DNA of 64,000 nucleotides from JASSUD01 sp031963405. GTDB lineage: Bacteria; Pseudomonadota; Gammaproteobacteria; Burkholderiales; Burkholderiaceae. Within the stretch, counting starts at the first letter, position 1. Each line of letters starts with the position of its first letter. The DNA lies in NCBI GenBank assembly GCA_031963405.1, contig JASSUJ010000001.1, forward strand, positions 1,674,001 through 1,738,000. The letters are read 5' to 3'. Positions 18,833 to 27,596 of this stretch are shown piece after piece. Both the position numbers and the translations under genes were made by a program. Under the pieces are notes generated by a model, which was given only the letters and a program-made list of their open reading frames with translations, was not told where the DNA came from and made no database searches.

Positions 18833-19030
18833 ATGCGTACCACGATCACGCTTGATGATAAGTTGCTTGAGAAGGCGCTAGCTTTGAGTCATTGCAAGGA
18901 AAAATCAGCTTTAATAGCCGAAGCGCTGCAAGCCTTTATTGCACGTGAAAGCGCGAAGCGCTTAGCTCTCTTAGGCGGCAGTGAGGATGCCCTCACGCCT
19001 ATACCGCGAAGGAAAACGGAGCCGATGTGA
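18833..19030 (+). CDS. vapB: VapB-type ribbon-helix-helix antitoxin
   Basis: 65 residues with GGAG upstream. The ribbon-helix-helix N-terminus (MRTTITLDDKLLEKALAL) should dimerise on the palindromic operator just upstream. The C-terminal part (about 45-65) would wrap and block the toxin. The stop overlaps the toxin start as GTGA, giving tight coupling. Confidence 0.88.
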   Translation: MRTTITLDDKLLEKALALSHCKEKSALIAEALQAFIARESAKRLALLGGSEDALTPIPRRKTEPM

Positions 19031-19398
19031 TATTAGTCGATACTTCTGTCTGGATTGATCACTTTCGTAGTAACGATGCTGTTTTGGTGCAGCTACTCAA
19101 TGACCAACGAGTTCTAGTTCACCCCTTTGTCACTGGCGAATTGGCTTTAGGCAATTTGCGCCAGCGTGCATTGATTCTCAGCGCTCTGCAGGATTTACCT
19201 CAAGCGACTATAGCGCGTGCGCATGAAGTACTGCATTTCATCACCCAACAATCTCTTTCTGGTCTTGGCATTGGTTATATCGGTGCCCATTTATTGGCCT
19301 CAGCAAAACTGACAAACGATACTCTGCTATGGACCCTAGATAAACGTTTGCTGTTAGCTGCTGAGCGTCTTTCTCTTGCCGCTAATTTAATCCACTAA
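19027..19398 (+). CDS. vapC: VapC-type PIN-domain ribonuclease toxin
   Basis: 123 residues from GTG 19027, overlapping vapB by 4 bp. PIN-domain acidic residues are visible: Asp5 in MILVDTSVWID, Glu38 in VTGELALGNL, and further Asp residues in the LTNDTLLWTLDKRLL region near residues 95-108. VapC toxins cleave tRNA or rRNA when released from VapB. The frame is intact, so the module is probably functional. It may act as an addiction module in a decaying genome. Confidence 0.88.
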   Translation: MILVDTSVWIDHFRSNDAVLVQLLNDQRVLVHPFVTGELALGNLRQRALILSALQDLPQATIARAHEVLHFITQQSLSGLGIGYIGAHLLASAKLTNDTLLWTLDKRLLLAAERLSLAANLIH

Positions 19399-19423
19399 AC
19401 CTCTTTCGAAATCCCCATAGCGG

Positions 19424-19640
19424 CGTCATGTCTCCTTGCCATACTAGTGCTGCCACATTAGAGAGGGGATGCTTGCCTTTATTGAGGGCTATTTCCCAGA
19501 TTATTTGCGGCGCATATAAGTCGAAATGACATAACAATAAACGAGCGCCATAGATACAGAAAGCATGCCGCAGGCTAGCTAAGGAAGGTCTGTCTAATCC
19601 GGGGAGGCCTTATGCCTCGTAGACTGATGCACAAATGAAA
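19424..19640. repeat. Degenerate pieces of family A/B repeats
   Basis: GGCGTCATGTCTCCTTGCC (from about 19430) matches the shared core. AAGGAAGGTCTGTCTAATCCGG (from 19580) matches a family A left arm with no intact right arm. The 19399-19773 gap has no gene. Confidence 0.5.
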
Positions 19641-19773
19641 GAATGGGGTTGGCCAGTCCAGCTAGTGCCTTGATCATGCTTACCATGCTGGATACGCGGC
19701 AGCAGGGTTATTTGAAAGATGAACCGTGAAGTGTTTTTTATCACTACTCAATAGTATTTTTTAGCGATAAAAA

Positions 19774-19804
19774 TGCCTAGCAGATTTTATCAATCTGCTA
19801 GGCA
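19774..19804 (-). terminator. Minus-strand terminator
   Basis: TGCCTAGCAGATT (19774-19786) and its complement AATCTGCTAGGCA (19792-19804) form a 13-bp perfect stem with a 5-nt loop. On the minus strand it is followed by TTTTTATCGC. It serves the gene ending at 19858. Confidence 0.8.
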
Positions 19805-19857
19805 CTAAACTTTCTCTTTGCTAAGTTGCCAAGGCATCTACATATGAATGCTATGGC

Positions 19858-20367
19858 TTATGGGGTAAGGCTTTGTATTAAATCTAAAACTTCTTGTCGC
19901 AATGCTTTTACTTTATTTAACTTCACAATTTTTTGCTCAAGCGCAGCTTCTTCCTGTTTGCGTTTGATTTCCTTAGCGCTCAGCTTTGTTATAGAGCGAG
20001 GATCGATGAAATCGAAATCTCGAGTGGGTATGCGTGCCATTAAAAGCGGTGCTACTGACCGGCTACGCCTGTCCTCAAGGACGGCTACCGCTGAATGAGC
20101 CGGAGGCCTATTAGTGATGGGTTTAACCTCCTGTTCCGGCTTCTTCCAACTCAACTCCAACTCTTCTGCATACCGTTCGAACTCTGCTATACGTTCCAGA
20201 ATGGTTTTTAATTTTTCAAAAGTATCGGCATTGATTGCGTTGGGTGAAGTAGTTGGATTCACTTCAGCGGCATTCTGATGCATTAAAGTAAGCGCACCCT
20301 GAAACTTGGCCACAATCGAAGTTCCATTGAAGTGACTTGCACCTGTGATCGTGCCTGCGTTGTTCAT
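19858..20367 (-). CDS. Hypothetical protein, unrecognised
   Basis: 169 residues from ATG 20367, chosen because AAGGAGAG precedes it; an open frame runs back to 20454 through a terminator stem and is not the likely start. The N-terminus is Asn/Thr/Ala-rich (MNNAGTITGASHFNGTS). The middle is charged and helical (about 55-85), and the C-terminus (about 130-165) is a Lys/Glu coiled-coil-like helix. No signal peptide and no recognisable domain. It could be a small effector or structural coiled-coil protein; nothing in the sequence decides. Confidence 0.6.
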   Translation of the reverse strand: MNNAGTITGASHFNGTSIVAKFQGALTLMHQNAAEVNPTTSPNAINADTFEKLKTILERIAEFERYAEELELSWKKPEQEVKPITNRPPAHSAVAVLEDRRSRSVAPLLMARIPTRDFDFIDPRSITKLSAKEIKRKQEEAALEQKIVKLNKVKALRQEVLDLIQSLTP

Positions 20368-20423
20368 AGTAGGTTTCTCTCCTTTAGAGCAGGTTAATTT
20401 TCGCACACTGAACGCAAAAAAAC

Positions 20424-20485
20424 CCTGTATGAGCTGCTTCCGAAAGTTGGACACCGTTCTGATTTCCGGAAGCAGCTCATACAGG
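20424..20485 (-). terminator. Minus-strand terminator of the pseudogene
   Basis: A 19-bp perfect stem (20424-20442 with 20467-20485), loop of 24 nt, followed on the minus strand by GGTTTTTTTGCG. Confidence 0.8.
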
Positions 20486-20513
20486 CTTTCTTTGCTGAAA
20501 TTAGAAAGATAAT

Positions 20514-21016
20514 TTAATTTTTTCGGTTCTGAACAGCGGCCAATAACATATTAAACTGCTCTTGTTGCTGCGCTGCTAATTTTTCTTCTCTAGCCTTAGC
20601 TAGCTTCTTCCGCTCTTTTTTCGCGAGCTATAGCCTCTTCTCTTTCTTTAATAATTGTTTTTTCGAGGGTATCAATTCTCTGTTCAAATGTTTGCTTAAG
20701 CTCTTCGATATCCGGCAGAAGAATCTCTGCGCTCATTGGCAGGACTAGGTGAACGAGAATCTGAACGGTCAGATTTGGTCGCAGGACTAGCAGGATGTAA
20801 CCCTGTTTGTCTAACATCAGGGCTCGAAGAAAAAACTGGCCCTTGTCCAATTCTCAGGTTCTTAGGAGTGCTTGCAGAAGAAAGAAATGAAGAAGTAGAA
20901 CTTACTGATGAAGAAAGAGAATTTGGACTGCTTAATCGCCTTTCTGCTGCCTCGAACCGTTTTTCTAATTTAGTCTGATTATCTTCTATGGTTTCTAATG
21001 AGAAGAGCACAGCCAA
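20514..21016 (-). pseudogene. Frameshifted coiled-coil protein gene
   Basis: Three consecutive minus-strand frames encode one continuous-looking protein. Frame 1 (from about 21016) is polar and Ser-rich with an N-terminal helix (DNQTKLEKRFEAAERRL). It shifts by +1 near 20730 into ILLPDIEELKQTFEQRIDT and KEREEAIAREKR. It shifts +1 again near 20605 into KKLAKAREEKLAAQQQEQF, ending at TAA 20514-20516. Each segment alone is too short or lacks a credible start. The apparent TTG start at 21016 lies inside a hairpin (21001-21031), so the 5' end is also suspect. It was probably a Ser-rich coiled-coil protein, now inactivated by two indels unless they are sequencing errors. Confidence 0.65.
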
Positions 21017-21031
21017 TGGCTGTGCTCTTCT
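21001..21031. terminator. Palindromic hairpin between cydB and the pseudogene
   Basis: AGAAGAGCACAGCC (21001-21014) and its perfect complement GGCTGTGCTCTTCT (21018-21031), 3-nt loop. It lies 52 bp past the cydB stop. No T-run follows on the minus strand, so terminator function is uncertain. Confidence 0.5.
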
Positions 21032-21082
21032 GTCAATACTTCAATGGATATTTTCGAGGCCGCTTTTCACGGTTTTAGGCGT

Positions 21083-22111
21083 TTAATTATGGCCGTAATA
21101 ACCACCCCCATCATCGTGTAGGTCATGGCTTACTTTGCCGCGGAATATCCAATACGACCAGAACACGTAAAGCAGAAGAATGGGCAGTATAAATAAGGTG
21201 CCGATTAGCAGAAAAGCTTGTGAGGCTGGCGCTGTAGCTGCATCCCTTAAGGTGATATGAGGAGGAGCAATATATGGCCACAGGCTAATGATTAGACCTG
21301 TGAAGCTTAAGAAGAAAAGGCCAAATGAGCAGAGAAAAGGAGTGACTTCTCGCCCACGCTGAAGCCCCACCCATAATTGCCAAACAAGCAGCGCGGTGAG
21401 CACGGGCACTGGTGAGAACATCAGCAGATTAGGCATGCTAAACCAACGTTCTGCAATACGCGCATCAGCAAGCGGTGTCCAGACGCTCATGAGGAGAATA
21501 AATAAGACCACGCCGACAAGGCTAATACGCGCTGCCTGACGTGCCCATTCTTGCAACTTGTCTTCAGTTTTCATGACAAGCCAGGTCGAGCCTTGCAGTG
21601 CGTAGCCAAATACTAGCCCGACCCCAGTTAACAATGGAAATGGCGAGAGCCAATCCCAGCTCGTGCCAATAAATTGCCGTCCACTGACCGGAAAGCCATG
21701 GATAAACATGCCTAGCACGATCCCTTGCGCAAAAGTAGCGAGCAGTGAGCCATAGCTAAAAGCATAATTCCACAGCCATTTATGCTTGCCTGCTACCACG
21801 CGAAACTCAAACGCCACGCCACGTAATAGAAGCCCAAGCAGCATCAGTAAAATCGGGAAATAAACTGCTGGCATGATCACCGCAAACGCTAGCGGGAAGA
21901 CGGCGAGGAGCCCCCCTGCGCCAAGTACGAGCCAGGTTTCGTTAAAGTCCCAAACAGGTGCGATTGAATCCACCATGAGATCGCGTTCGGCTTCATCTTT
22001 TTTCATCAAAAAAATAATCCCGACGCCCAGATCAAAGCCATCAAGTAGCACATACATAAATACGGCAAGCGCTAAAATGCCCGCCCACAGCGGTACAAGA
22101 TCAAGTGCCAC
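21083..22111 (-). CDS. cydB: Cytochrome bd ubiquinol oxidase subunit II
   Basis: 342 residues with eight to nine membrane segments. It begins MALDLVPLWAGILALAVFMYVLLDGFDLGVG; the DGFDLG motif is diagnostic. VWDFNETWLVLGAGGLLAVFP follows at about 53-73. It completes the CydAB terminal oxidase in the inner membrane, reducing O2 with quinol electrons. It is 27 bp downstream of cydA. No CydX-like small gene is evident after it. Confidence 0.96.
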   Translation of the reverse strand: MALDLVPLWAGILALAVFMYVLLDGFDLGVGIIFLMKKDEAERDLMVDSIAPVWDFNETWLVLGAGGLLAVFPLAFAVIMPAVYFPILLMLLGLLLRGVAFEFRVVAGKHKWLWNYAFSYGSLLATFAQGIVLGMFIHGFPVSGRQFIGTSWDWLSPFPLLTGVGLVFGYALQGSTWLVMKTEDKLQEWARQAARISLVGVVLFILLMSVWTPLADARIAERWFSMPNLLMFSPVPVLTALLVWQLWVGLQRGREVTPFLCSFGLFFLSFTGLIISLWPYIAPPHITLRDAATAPASQAFLLIGTLFILPILLLYVFWSYWIFRGKVSHDLHDDGGGYYGHN

Positions 22112-22138
22112 ATCTATCTCCTTTGTATGAATTTCAAA

Positions 22139-23551
22139 TTACGCGTGATCGTTGTCTGCTTGAGGTAGTGCAGCCGATAAAGGACGTGCAGCACGCTCAA
22201 CGTTGCCTGATGGCCCGCTATGTTGAGTCGCTGGCCCAGTAGGTGGCCCAATCCGCACGAGGCGAATCAATATGCCCAGTCCAGCACCGAAAATGAGTAG
22301 GTAACTTACTAAATAGAGTGCGAGAGATATGCTCACATCAGTTGTCGTCAATGAAGGCGTAACTGAGTGAGAGGTACGCAATAGTCCATATACGGTCCAA
22401 GGCTGGCGGCCCACTTCAGTTACAACCCAGCCAGCCAGCACGGCAATAAAACCAATGGGTGAGAGCCACGTACATAGGCGCAAATAACAAGGGCTATCAG
22501 ATAAACGTCGGCGTGCTTGGAGTATTAGCCCTGCTATGACCGTGGCCAACATAATTAGCGCTATGCCAACCATGATACGGAATGCGAAAAAGACAATCGC
22601 AACAGGTGGGCGATCCGCCTTGGGCCACTCTTTTATGCCACGTACCACGCCGTTCCAATCGTGGGTAAGGTAAAAACTACCCAAAGCGGGAATGCTAATT
22701 TCAAAATGATTTTTTTCGTTTTTTGCGTCAGGTAGGGCAAACAAAGTAGCGGGTACCCGCGCTTGAGTTTCCCAGATTCCTTCCATCGCTGCGAGTTTGA
22801 GCGGTTGGTATTTGAGGGTATTCAAACCATGCAAATCGCCAATCACAATTTGTGCTGGCACCATAATCGCTAACAAAATGAGCGTCATCTTGATGGACAC
22901 ACGGCTTTCTTCGACGGCACGCCGCTGTCTCAGGTAGTAAGCACTTACGCCTAGCACGACGAAGGCCGCGGTGACCATAAAGCCCGTGACCGTATGAAAG
23001 AATCGGTATGGAAAGGATGGATTAAATATGACCGCCATCATGTCAGTGGGGACAAAGCGCCCATCTTGCATGGCATAACCTGCAGGCGTTTGCATCCAGC
23101 TATTGACCGCGAGAATCCAAAAGGCCGAGATCAAAGTGCCCACTGCCACGAGTACGGCGGACAACGCATAAGCCCAGGCTGGCACGCGTTTACGGCCGAA
23201 CAATAAAACCCCTAGGAAGGCTGACTCAAGGAAGAAAGCGATTAATACTTCATAGCCCATTAAGGGGCCAATGATATTGGCTGTGATATCTGAAAAGCGG
23301 CTCCAGTTAGAGCCGAATTGGAATGGCATCACAATGCCGGAGACCACACCCATGCCGAACGATACGGCAAAAATTTTAATCCAGAAGGACGAAATACGGC
23401 GATAGATATCACGCTTAGTCAGGCAGGCTGTCACTTCAAGCAGTGCGATATAGCACGACAGACCAATTGTGAAAGCAGGTAGCAAAATATGCAGTGCAAT
23501 GACCCAGGCGAACTGTAATCTTGACAGTAGCAGTGGGGTTATATGGTGCAT
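22139..23551 (-). CDS. cydA: Cytochrome bd ubiquinol oxidase subunit I (short Q-loop, CIO-like)
   Basis: 470 residues. Haem-ligand regions include the N-terminal ALHILLPAFTIG His and GRQPW near residue 390. The periplasmic Q-loop between helices 6 and 7 is short compared with E. coli CydA (about 520 residues), which places it with cyanide-insensitive CIO-type oxidases common in Pseudomonas and Burkholderia. The C-terminus is a polar tail. It forms an operon with cydB. Quinol supplied through the ubiquinone pathway (ubiB/ubiJ) would be its electron donor. Confidence 0.95.
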   Translation of the reverse strand: MHHITPLLLSRLQFAWVIALHILLPAFTIGLSCYIALLEVTACLTKRDIYRRISSFWIKIFAVSFGMGVVSGIVMPFQFGSNWSRFSDITANIIGPLMGYEVLIAFFLESAFLGVLLFGRKRVPAWAYALSAVLVAVGTLISAFWILAVNSWMQTPAGYAMQDGRFVPTDMMAVIFNPSFPYRFFHTVTGFMVTAAFVVLGVSAYYLRQRRAVEESRVSIKMTLILLAIMVPAQIVIGDLHGLNTLKYQPLKLAAMEGIWETQARVPATLFALPDAKNEKNHFEISIPALGSFYLTHDWNGVVRGIKEWPKADRPPVAIVFFAFRIMVGIALIMLATVIAGLILQARRRLSDSPCYLRLCTWLSPIGFIAVLAGWVVTEVGRQPWTVYGLLRTSHSVTPSLTTTDVSISLALYLVSYLLIFGAGLGILIRLVRIGPPTGPATQHSGPSGNVERAARPLSAALPQADNDHA

Positions 23552-23700
23552 AAATCAATCTCCGGATGCGTGTCACCAGGCAAACAAGACAAGTGAACGA
23601 GTGAAAAGGACATGATGTAAAACGCGCATCAGAATAGAAGAAAAAAAGCTTTCCCACAAGACTTGTAGGGATTTAATTAGCTTAGGTAAAACCCTTACAA

Positions 23701-23736
23701 AGGGAAAGCGCTCAGCTTTGTTGGTAGTTGAGCGCT
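23701..23736 (-). terminator. Probable terminator of the 727-residue orphan gene
   Basis: AGCGCTCA (23707-23714) pairs with TGAGCGCT (23729-23736). On the minus strand the stem is followed by TTCCCTTT. Confidence 0.5.
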
Positions 23737-23813
23737 GATTTGAAAGGCCGTTTCTCTATTCCTCAATAAAGAAATGGCTTGTCGCATAAGGCAGATGTAT
23801 GACATATCAGGCG

Positions 23814-25997
23814 TTAAAGAGAATAGTCAAAAGAAATTCGGCCATCAGCTAACGTAACTTCGTTTTGCGCAATCTCTAAAGTCGCATTCCAGCGCACATA
23901 ATTTTCTTTAGATTCAAGAGGGATGGGCTCTATGTCATCCGTTAAAGCGTTTTCGATATTGGTACGCTCAAAAGCGACCTCAATCCGTGTTGAGGGTGCT
24001 GAATTCTGTGCGTGATGAGAAATGACGTTATATGTCATTGAATGCTTCGAGGGAAGCGCGGTAATAGCTTTCCCTCCTGGTAGCGTAATTACTTTATTAA
24101 CAGGTAGGTTGCGATCGATGAGATTGAAAATTGTCTGGTTGAGATAGGCAGACGCGTCTGAGCCGCAAGAATCTTTCAGCAAAGAGGCAACAATATATTG
24201 CATTTCCTCCGGCGCAGATTCTTTCCGTTCATCAAAGATTCTTTTGCCGTTAAAAGCGCTATTTTTAATTAAACCCCGTGGTGCGTCTGTAATGTATTGA
24301 GAATCAATTTGGCAGCCCCGCATCAATTCTTCTGAAGTACGAGTTTTTTCATTGTTTGTTTGTAGCTGTTTTTGAATTTCTTTGACGGTTTCGGCTGGTA
24401 CCTCACCGCGTAGCACGCGTACTAATTCCCCCTTCTCTTGCTGAGCTAAAGTTGGAATCTCTATTTTGAATATTTTCTGTATGTGATTAAGGTAGTCAGT
24501 GACCGACTGAGTAGAGGTAAAAAGGTATTGTAGAAAAGCAGATAGGGAGCTTGGTAGGGCGTTGGGCTCGCTCTCAAATGAAGCTTGAAAACAGGTGGAA
24601 ATTTGCTCTATTTGCTCTCGTTGAATGGGATAGTGGGTTAAGTGATATTGGGTATTTAAGGCATGTGAAAGAGCCTCTCTCAATTCAGTGATTGGCGCAG
24701 AAGCCAGTGCGCTCGCTAATTGATCGCGTTTATGTTTATTTAATTTTTTTATAGAGCAATCAATAAATTCTTTAAGAGATTCGATATTGGCACTTTTGCC
24801 TGAACTAGCATTTAATTCTGTGTAAGCGATTAATAAATTATTAGCAGAATTGACGGTGTGCTGAGCATTAGACGAATTAATTAAATCTTTGTGAAAATCA
24901 TCAGCTAACCTTTCACATAGATTATGCCAACACTTAATCATTTTCTGATTAAGATCAGGCGGGATTGCTTTATATTCGTTGAATATAAGTAGTGACTTCT
25001 TTAACTCTTGCAGCTTTTGAAGATTGAAGGTGTTTTCGTGTTTAGGGATATCTGTTACAAGCTGTTCATAAAGCTGATGAATGGCCGTTTGTACTTGTGG
25101 GGGAGTGTCAATGTGCCGGGTTAGCATTCGTAGTGCCTCGGCAGCTTTTGTGAGCTGCTGCATTTGATTCAGCGAAGAAGCGGCTGCAGTAACTGGCCAA
25201 TACGATAAATTTGGCGTGCTCAAACCTTGTAAGCTCAGAGAATAGCTCAAGATGTTCTTCGTTCGCTGCAAAGCATTAAGCAGTCGCTCGACGATCGCTT
25301 GATGAATGGCTTGATCAATATCAACAGCAGTTTTCTCGCCAGCTTTTTCAGATTGCTGATTTGTAGGTGCCAAATCAGCGCTTAAATCTGTAAGTTGACT
25401 AAGCGTTAGGCTGGCAAGAATCAATGGTAATTGCTTGGGTAAAAATTCGACGAGTAATTTTTTAACCGCAGCATTAGTAAATTTTTTTAAATCAAGCCAA
25501 GCTTCGATCTCGTCATCGGTTAATTCTATTGGTGCAAATCCGGCGGGATTTTTAAATCCATCCGTTTTGACTGCAATCTCCGCCCATAAATTAGTTAAGG
25601 CGTTCTCAATTTTATAAAAATATTTTCTTATATAATTTTTTTGGGAAGGAGAAATTTGTTTATCTGACGTGAGTAAATATGAAATTCTACTTGCAATTTT
25701 ATTGAAGTTAATTATTTTTTTATTTTCTAATTTCTTTAAAATATTTGTGTAATCTATGCTTTTTTTTGCTTCTGGCTCTGAGCATTTTTTAGGGGAATAC
25801 AAATTATTAAAGAAACCCTTTACCTCTTGAAATGAGCGCTTAACCCTTGAGAAATTGGGTGAATAAGAAGTACCTTTAATGCCTTCTACATTCTCTTTGC
25901 TTGACGTTAAATCCGATGGGTTTTTTTCTGCTAAATCTGGTCTCAGCGATCGATTGCAATAAGAATTGAAAAGCGAAGAAGAGAATATTGGGTACAT
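23814..25997 (-). CDS. Large AT-rich orphan protein, candidate effector
   Basis: 727 residues, preceded by AAGGA 7 bp from ATG. I recognise no family. The N-terminus is Ser/Asn/Pro-rich without a classical signal peptide. Most of the length (about 70-560) is predicted helical, with Leu/Lys/Gln/Asn-rich stretches. The final 120 residues look beta-rich (YNVISHHAQN..., RIEVAFERTNI, NATLEIAQNEVTLADGRIS). The gene is markedly AT-richer than cydAB beside it, especially at its 5' end, suggesting foreign origin or relaxed selection. The architecture (disordered N-terminus, helical body) fits a secreted effector, which is inference only. It stands alone, with its own terminator. Confidence 0.6.
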   Translation of the reverse strand: MYPIFSSSLFNSYCNRSLRPDLAEKNPSDLTSSKENVEGIKGTSYSPNFSRVKRSFQEVKGFFNNLYSPKKCSEPEAKKSIDYTNILKKLENKKIINFNKIASRISYLLTSDKQISPSQKNYIRKYFYKIENALTNLWAEIAVKTDGFKNPAGFAPIELTDDEIEAWLDLKKFTNAAVKKLLVEFLPKQLPLILASLTLSQLTDLSADLAPTNQQSEKAGEKTAVDIDQAIHQAIVERLLNALQRTKNILSYSLSLQGLSTPNLSYWPVTAAASSLNQMQQLTKAAEALRMLTRHIDTPPQVQTAIHQLYEQLVTDIPKHENTFNLQKLQELKKSLLIFNEYKAIPPDLNQKMIKCWHNLCERLADDFHKDLINSSNAQHTVNSANNLLIAYTELNASSGKSANIESLKEFIDCSIKKLNKHKRDQLASALASAPITELREALSHALNTQYHLTHYPIQREQIEQISTCFQASFESEPNALPSSLSAFLQYLFTSTQSVTDYLNHIQKIFKIEIPTLAQQEKGELVRVLRGEVPAETVKEIQKQLQTNNEKTRTSEELMRGCQIDSQYITDAPRGLIKNSAFNGKRIFDERKESAPEEMQYIVASLLKDSCGSDASAYLNQTIFNLIDRNLPVNKVITLPGGKAITALPSKHSMTYNVISHHAQNSAPSTRIEVAFERTNIENALTDDIEPIPLESKENYVRWNATLEIAQNEVTLADGRISFDYSL

Positions 25998-26006
25998 AGA
26001 TTTTCC

Positions 26007-26074
26007 TTAAGAAAGTGCTGAATAAGCAGGAGTGCTACTTTTTCTTGCTTGCGATCGCTTCAGTGATTTCTTAA
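26007..26074. repeat. Family B palindromic element (B2)
   Basis: Arms TTAAGAAAGTGCTGAA and TTCAGTGATTTCTTAA. Its left end merges with the ribosome site of the 727-residue gene on the minus strand. Confidence 0.65.
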
Positions 26075-26210
26075 ATTATTTGAAATTGGCTAATATATTC
26101 TTATATTAGAAATAATGTGCGCTGATTTTTTACAAATCAACTGAAAAGTTGTAAATGATGCCAGTCTCTCCAGCTTCAAATGAATAAGCAACAAGCCTTA
26201 ACTTGTACAT

Positions 26211-26300
26211 TAAGGAAGCGCTGAGAAAACGGGGAGAGGAGTGCCATGCCTTGTAGTATGCCTTTTTATTCTTGCTTGCGATTTATTCATTGCTTCTCAA
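26211..26300. repeat. Family B palindromic element (B3)
   Basis: TAAGGAAGCGCTGAGAAAAC at the left and TTTATTCATTGCTTCTCA at the right, with GTGCCATGCCTTG...CTTGCTTGCG core. Confidence 0.6.
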
Positions 26301-26630
26301 AATGTAGGTTAATCGTTCTGTTTCGCTTAAACAACGTAGCTTATGAGCAATGTGTAATAAGAGAAGTTAGTGCCCAATTAGACTTAATTGAATTCTTTAG
26401 GTAGATATTCCTTAGTAAGAAGGGGGATGATCAAAAATGAGGCTTATCCCTTTACATATCTAGTATCCTGTTCAGCTCTATCAGCCAACGCAAGCAAAAG
26501 CTTGCGTTGGCATGCAGCAAAAGCGCGCAGTAGCAAAACCTTGCATCAAATGCCAATAGGGAATATCAATGCAGGCATAATGCTACTCCCGGTTTATTCG
26601 ATACTTCCCGGGCATGCGGCTATGACGAGT

Positions 26631-26815
26631 AAAACTCATTCCCTCAATATCTAAAAGGTTTTAATTTGTGTTTTTGTCAAATGCGGGGCGGTAGCGGGAA
26701 CCCTCGAGCTTTCTATGGGAGTGAGAAGGCTTCTGTCGAGTTTTAGACAAAGGTAGATCCTCTGGTTTTGTCAATTTCGCTGGCAACCTTTTAGGCATTG
26801 AGGGAATGAGTTTTT
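26631..26815. repeat. MITE-like unit with 18-bp terminal inverted repeats
   Basis: AAAACTCATTCCCTCAAT (26631-26648) is the exact complement of 26798-26815. The symmetry resumes after a 4-bp break with AAAAGG/CCTTTT. The 150 bp between has no open frame. Related single arms occur at 52711 and 52795. Confidence 0.65.
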
Positions 26816-26872
26816 AGATACATTGATGACAGCAAAAGAAAACTTACTATAGATTGGAAATAAGTATTTTTT

Positions 26873-27202
26873 ATGGTCGAGAAACAGGTACGCGAATATT
26901 TTATTCAGGGAATCACTGAGGAAGGCAAAAAGTTTCGCCCAAGCGACTGGGCAGAGCGTTTATGCGGGGTTCTGTCGTCGTTTGTTCCTGGCGTACGCGG
27001 GCCTAATGCACAGCTTAAATATTCTCTCTATGTGCGGCCTATGATACTTGACGATGTAAAGTGCGTAGTCGTTGACGAAAAGCTAAAGCAGATCGAGCCG
27101 ATGGCCTTCGATTTTGTGATGAATTTTGCGAGAGATAATGGCTTGCTAGTTACGCAGGCGTGTGCGCTGCCTGATCTTGATGCCGATCACGGGCATGGCT
27201 GA
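26873..27202 (+). CDS. DUF3579 domain protein
   Basis: 109 residues. The sequence FIQGITEEGKKFRPSDWAERLCGVLS followed by YVRPMILDDVKCVVVD and the QIEPMAFDFVMNFARDNGL segment is characteristic of DUF3579, a betaproteobacterial family of unknown function. In Burkholderia it commonly sits close to rpsT, murJ and argF, all of which are nearby here. No strong ribosome site is visible. It ends in a His-rich tip (DADHGHG). Confidence 0.82.
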   Translation: MVEKQVREYFIQGITEEGKKFRPSDWAERLCGVLSSFVPGVRGPNAQLKYSLYVRPMILDDVKCVVVDEKLKQIEPMAFDFVMNFARDNGLLVTQACALPDLDADHGHG

Positions 27203-27317
27203 GTAAAAACAGAGTAAATAAAAGGCGGAAAAGCTACGCTCTATCGCTAGGCGACAAAGATGATGCGCCGCCTAGGAGCAGTAGAGTAATGCAGGAATAG
27301 CTAAAAAATGCCCGAGC

Positions 27318-27596
27318 TTACGCTGCAGCTGACAGGGAGAGCTTTTTAATCGCAGCTGACAGGCGGCTTTTATGACGAGCTGCCTTATTTTTATGCACGA
27401 TTTTCTTATCAGCAATGATGTCAAGCGTTTTGGCGCTTTGCAAAAACGCTTCTTTCGCTTGGCTCACGTCGCCAAGTTGAATGGCTTTGCGTACAGCCTT
27501 AATCGCCGTGCGATATTGCGAGCGTTGCGCTGCATTGTGGATGCGCTCGTTGGCAGACTGACGGGCGCGCTTGCGGGCTTGTGCAGTATTGGCCAT
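27318..27596 (-). CDS. rpsT: 30S ribosomal protein S20
   Basis: 92 residues, Lys/Arg/Ala-rich and all-helical. It starts MANTAQARKRARQSANERIHN and contains SQYRTAIKAVRKAI and the HKNKAARHKSRLSAAIKKL end typical of S20. It binds 16S rRNA early in 30S assembly. It is convergent with the DUF3579 gene. Confidence 0.97.
   Translation of the reverse strand: MANTAQARKRARQSANERIHNAAQRSQYRTAIKAVRKAIQLGDVSQAKEAFLQSAKTLDIIADKKIVHKNKAARHKSRLSAAIKKLSLSAAA

Larger units (their letters stand above)
25998..26872. other. 875-bp gene-free, repeat-rich region
   Basis: No convincing gene. It contains two family B elements (26007-26074, 26211-26300), a 12-bp hairpin GCCAACGCAAGC/GCTTGCGTTGGC (26484-26511), half of another B-like unit (about 26560-26620) and an 18-bp inverted repeat pair at 26631-26815. 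It looks like a repeat-accretion zone, possibly the scar of lost genes. Confidence 0.6.

Noticed and set aside
20443..20466. Insertion-sequence end (TTGGACACC in the terminator loop)
   Set aside because: No transposase, second end or target duplication is visible nearby.
26388..26654. 88-codon plus-strand frame in the large gap
   Set aside because: It crosses a hairpin and repeat arms, has no ribosome site and no protein-like pattern.
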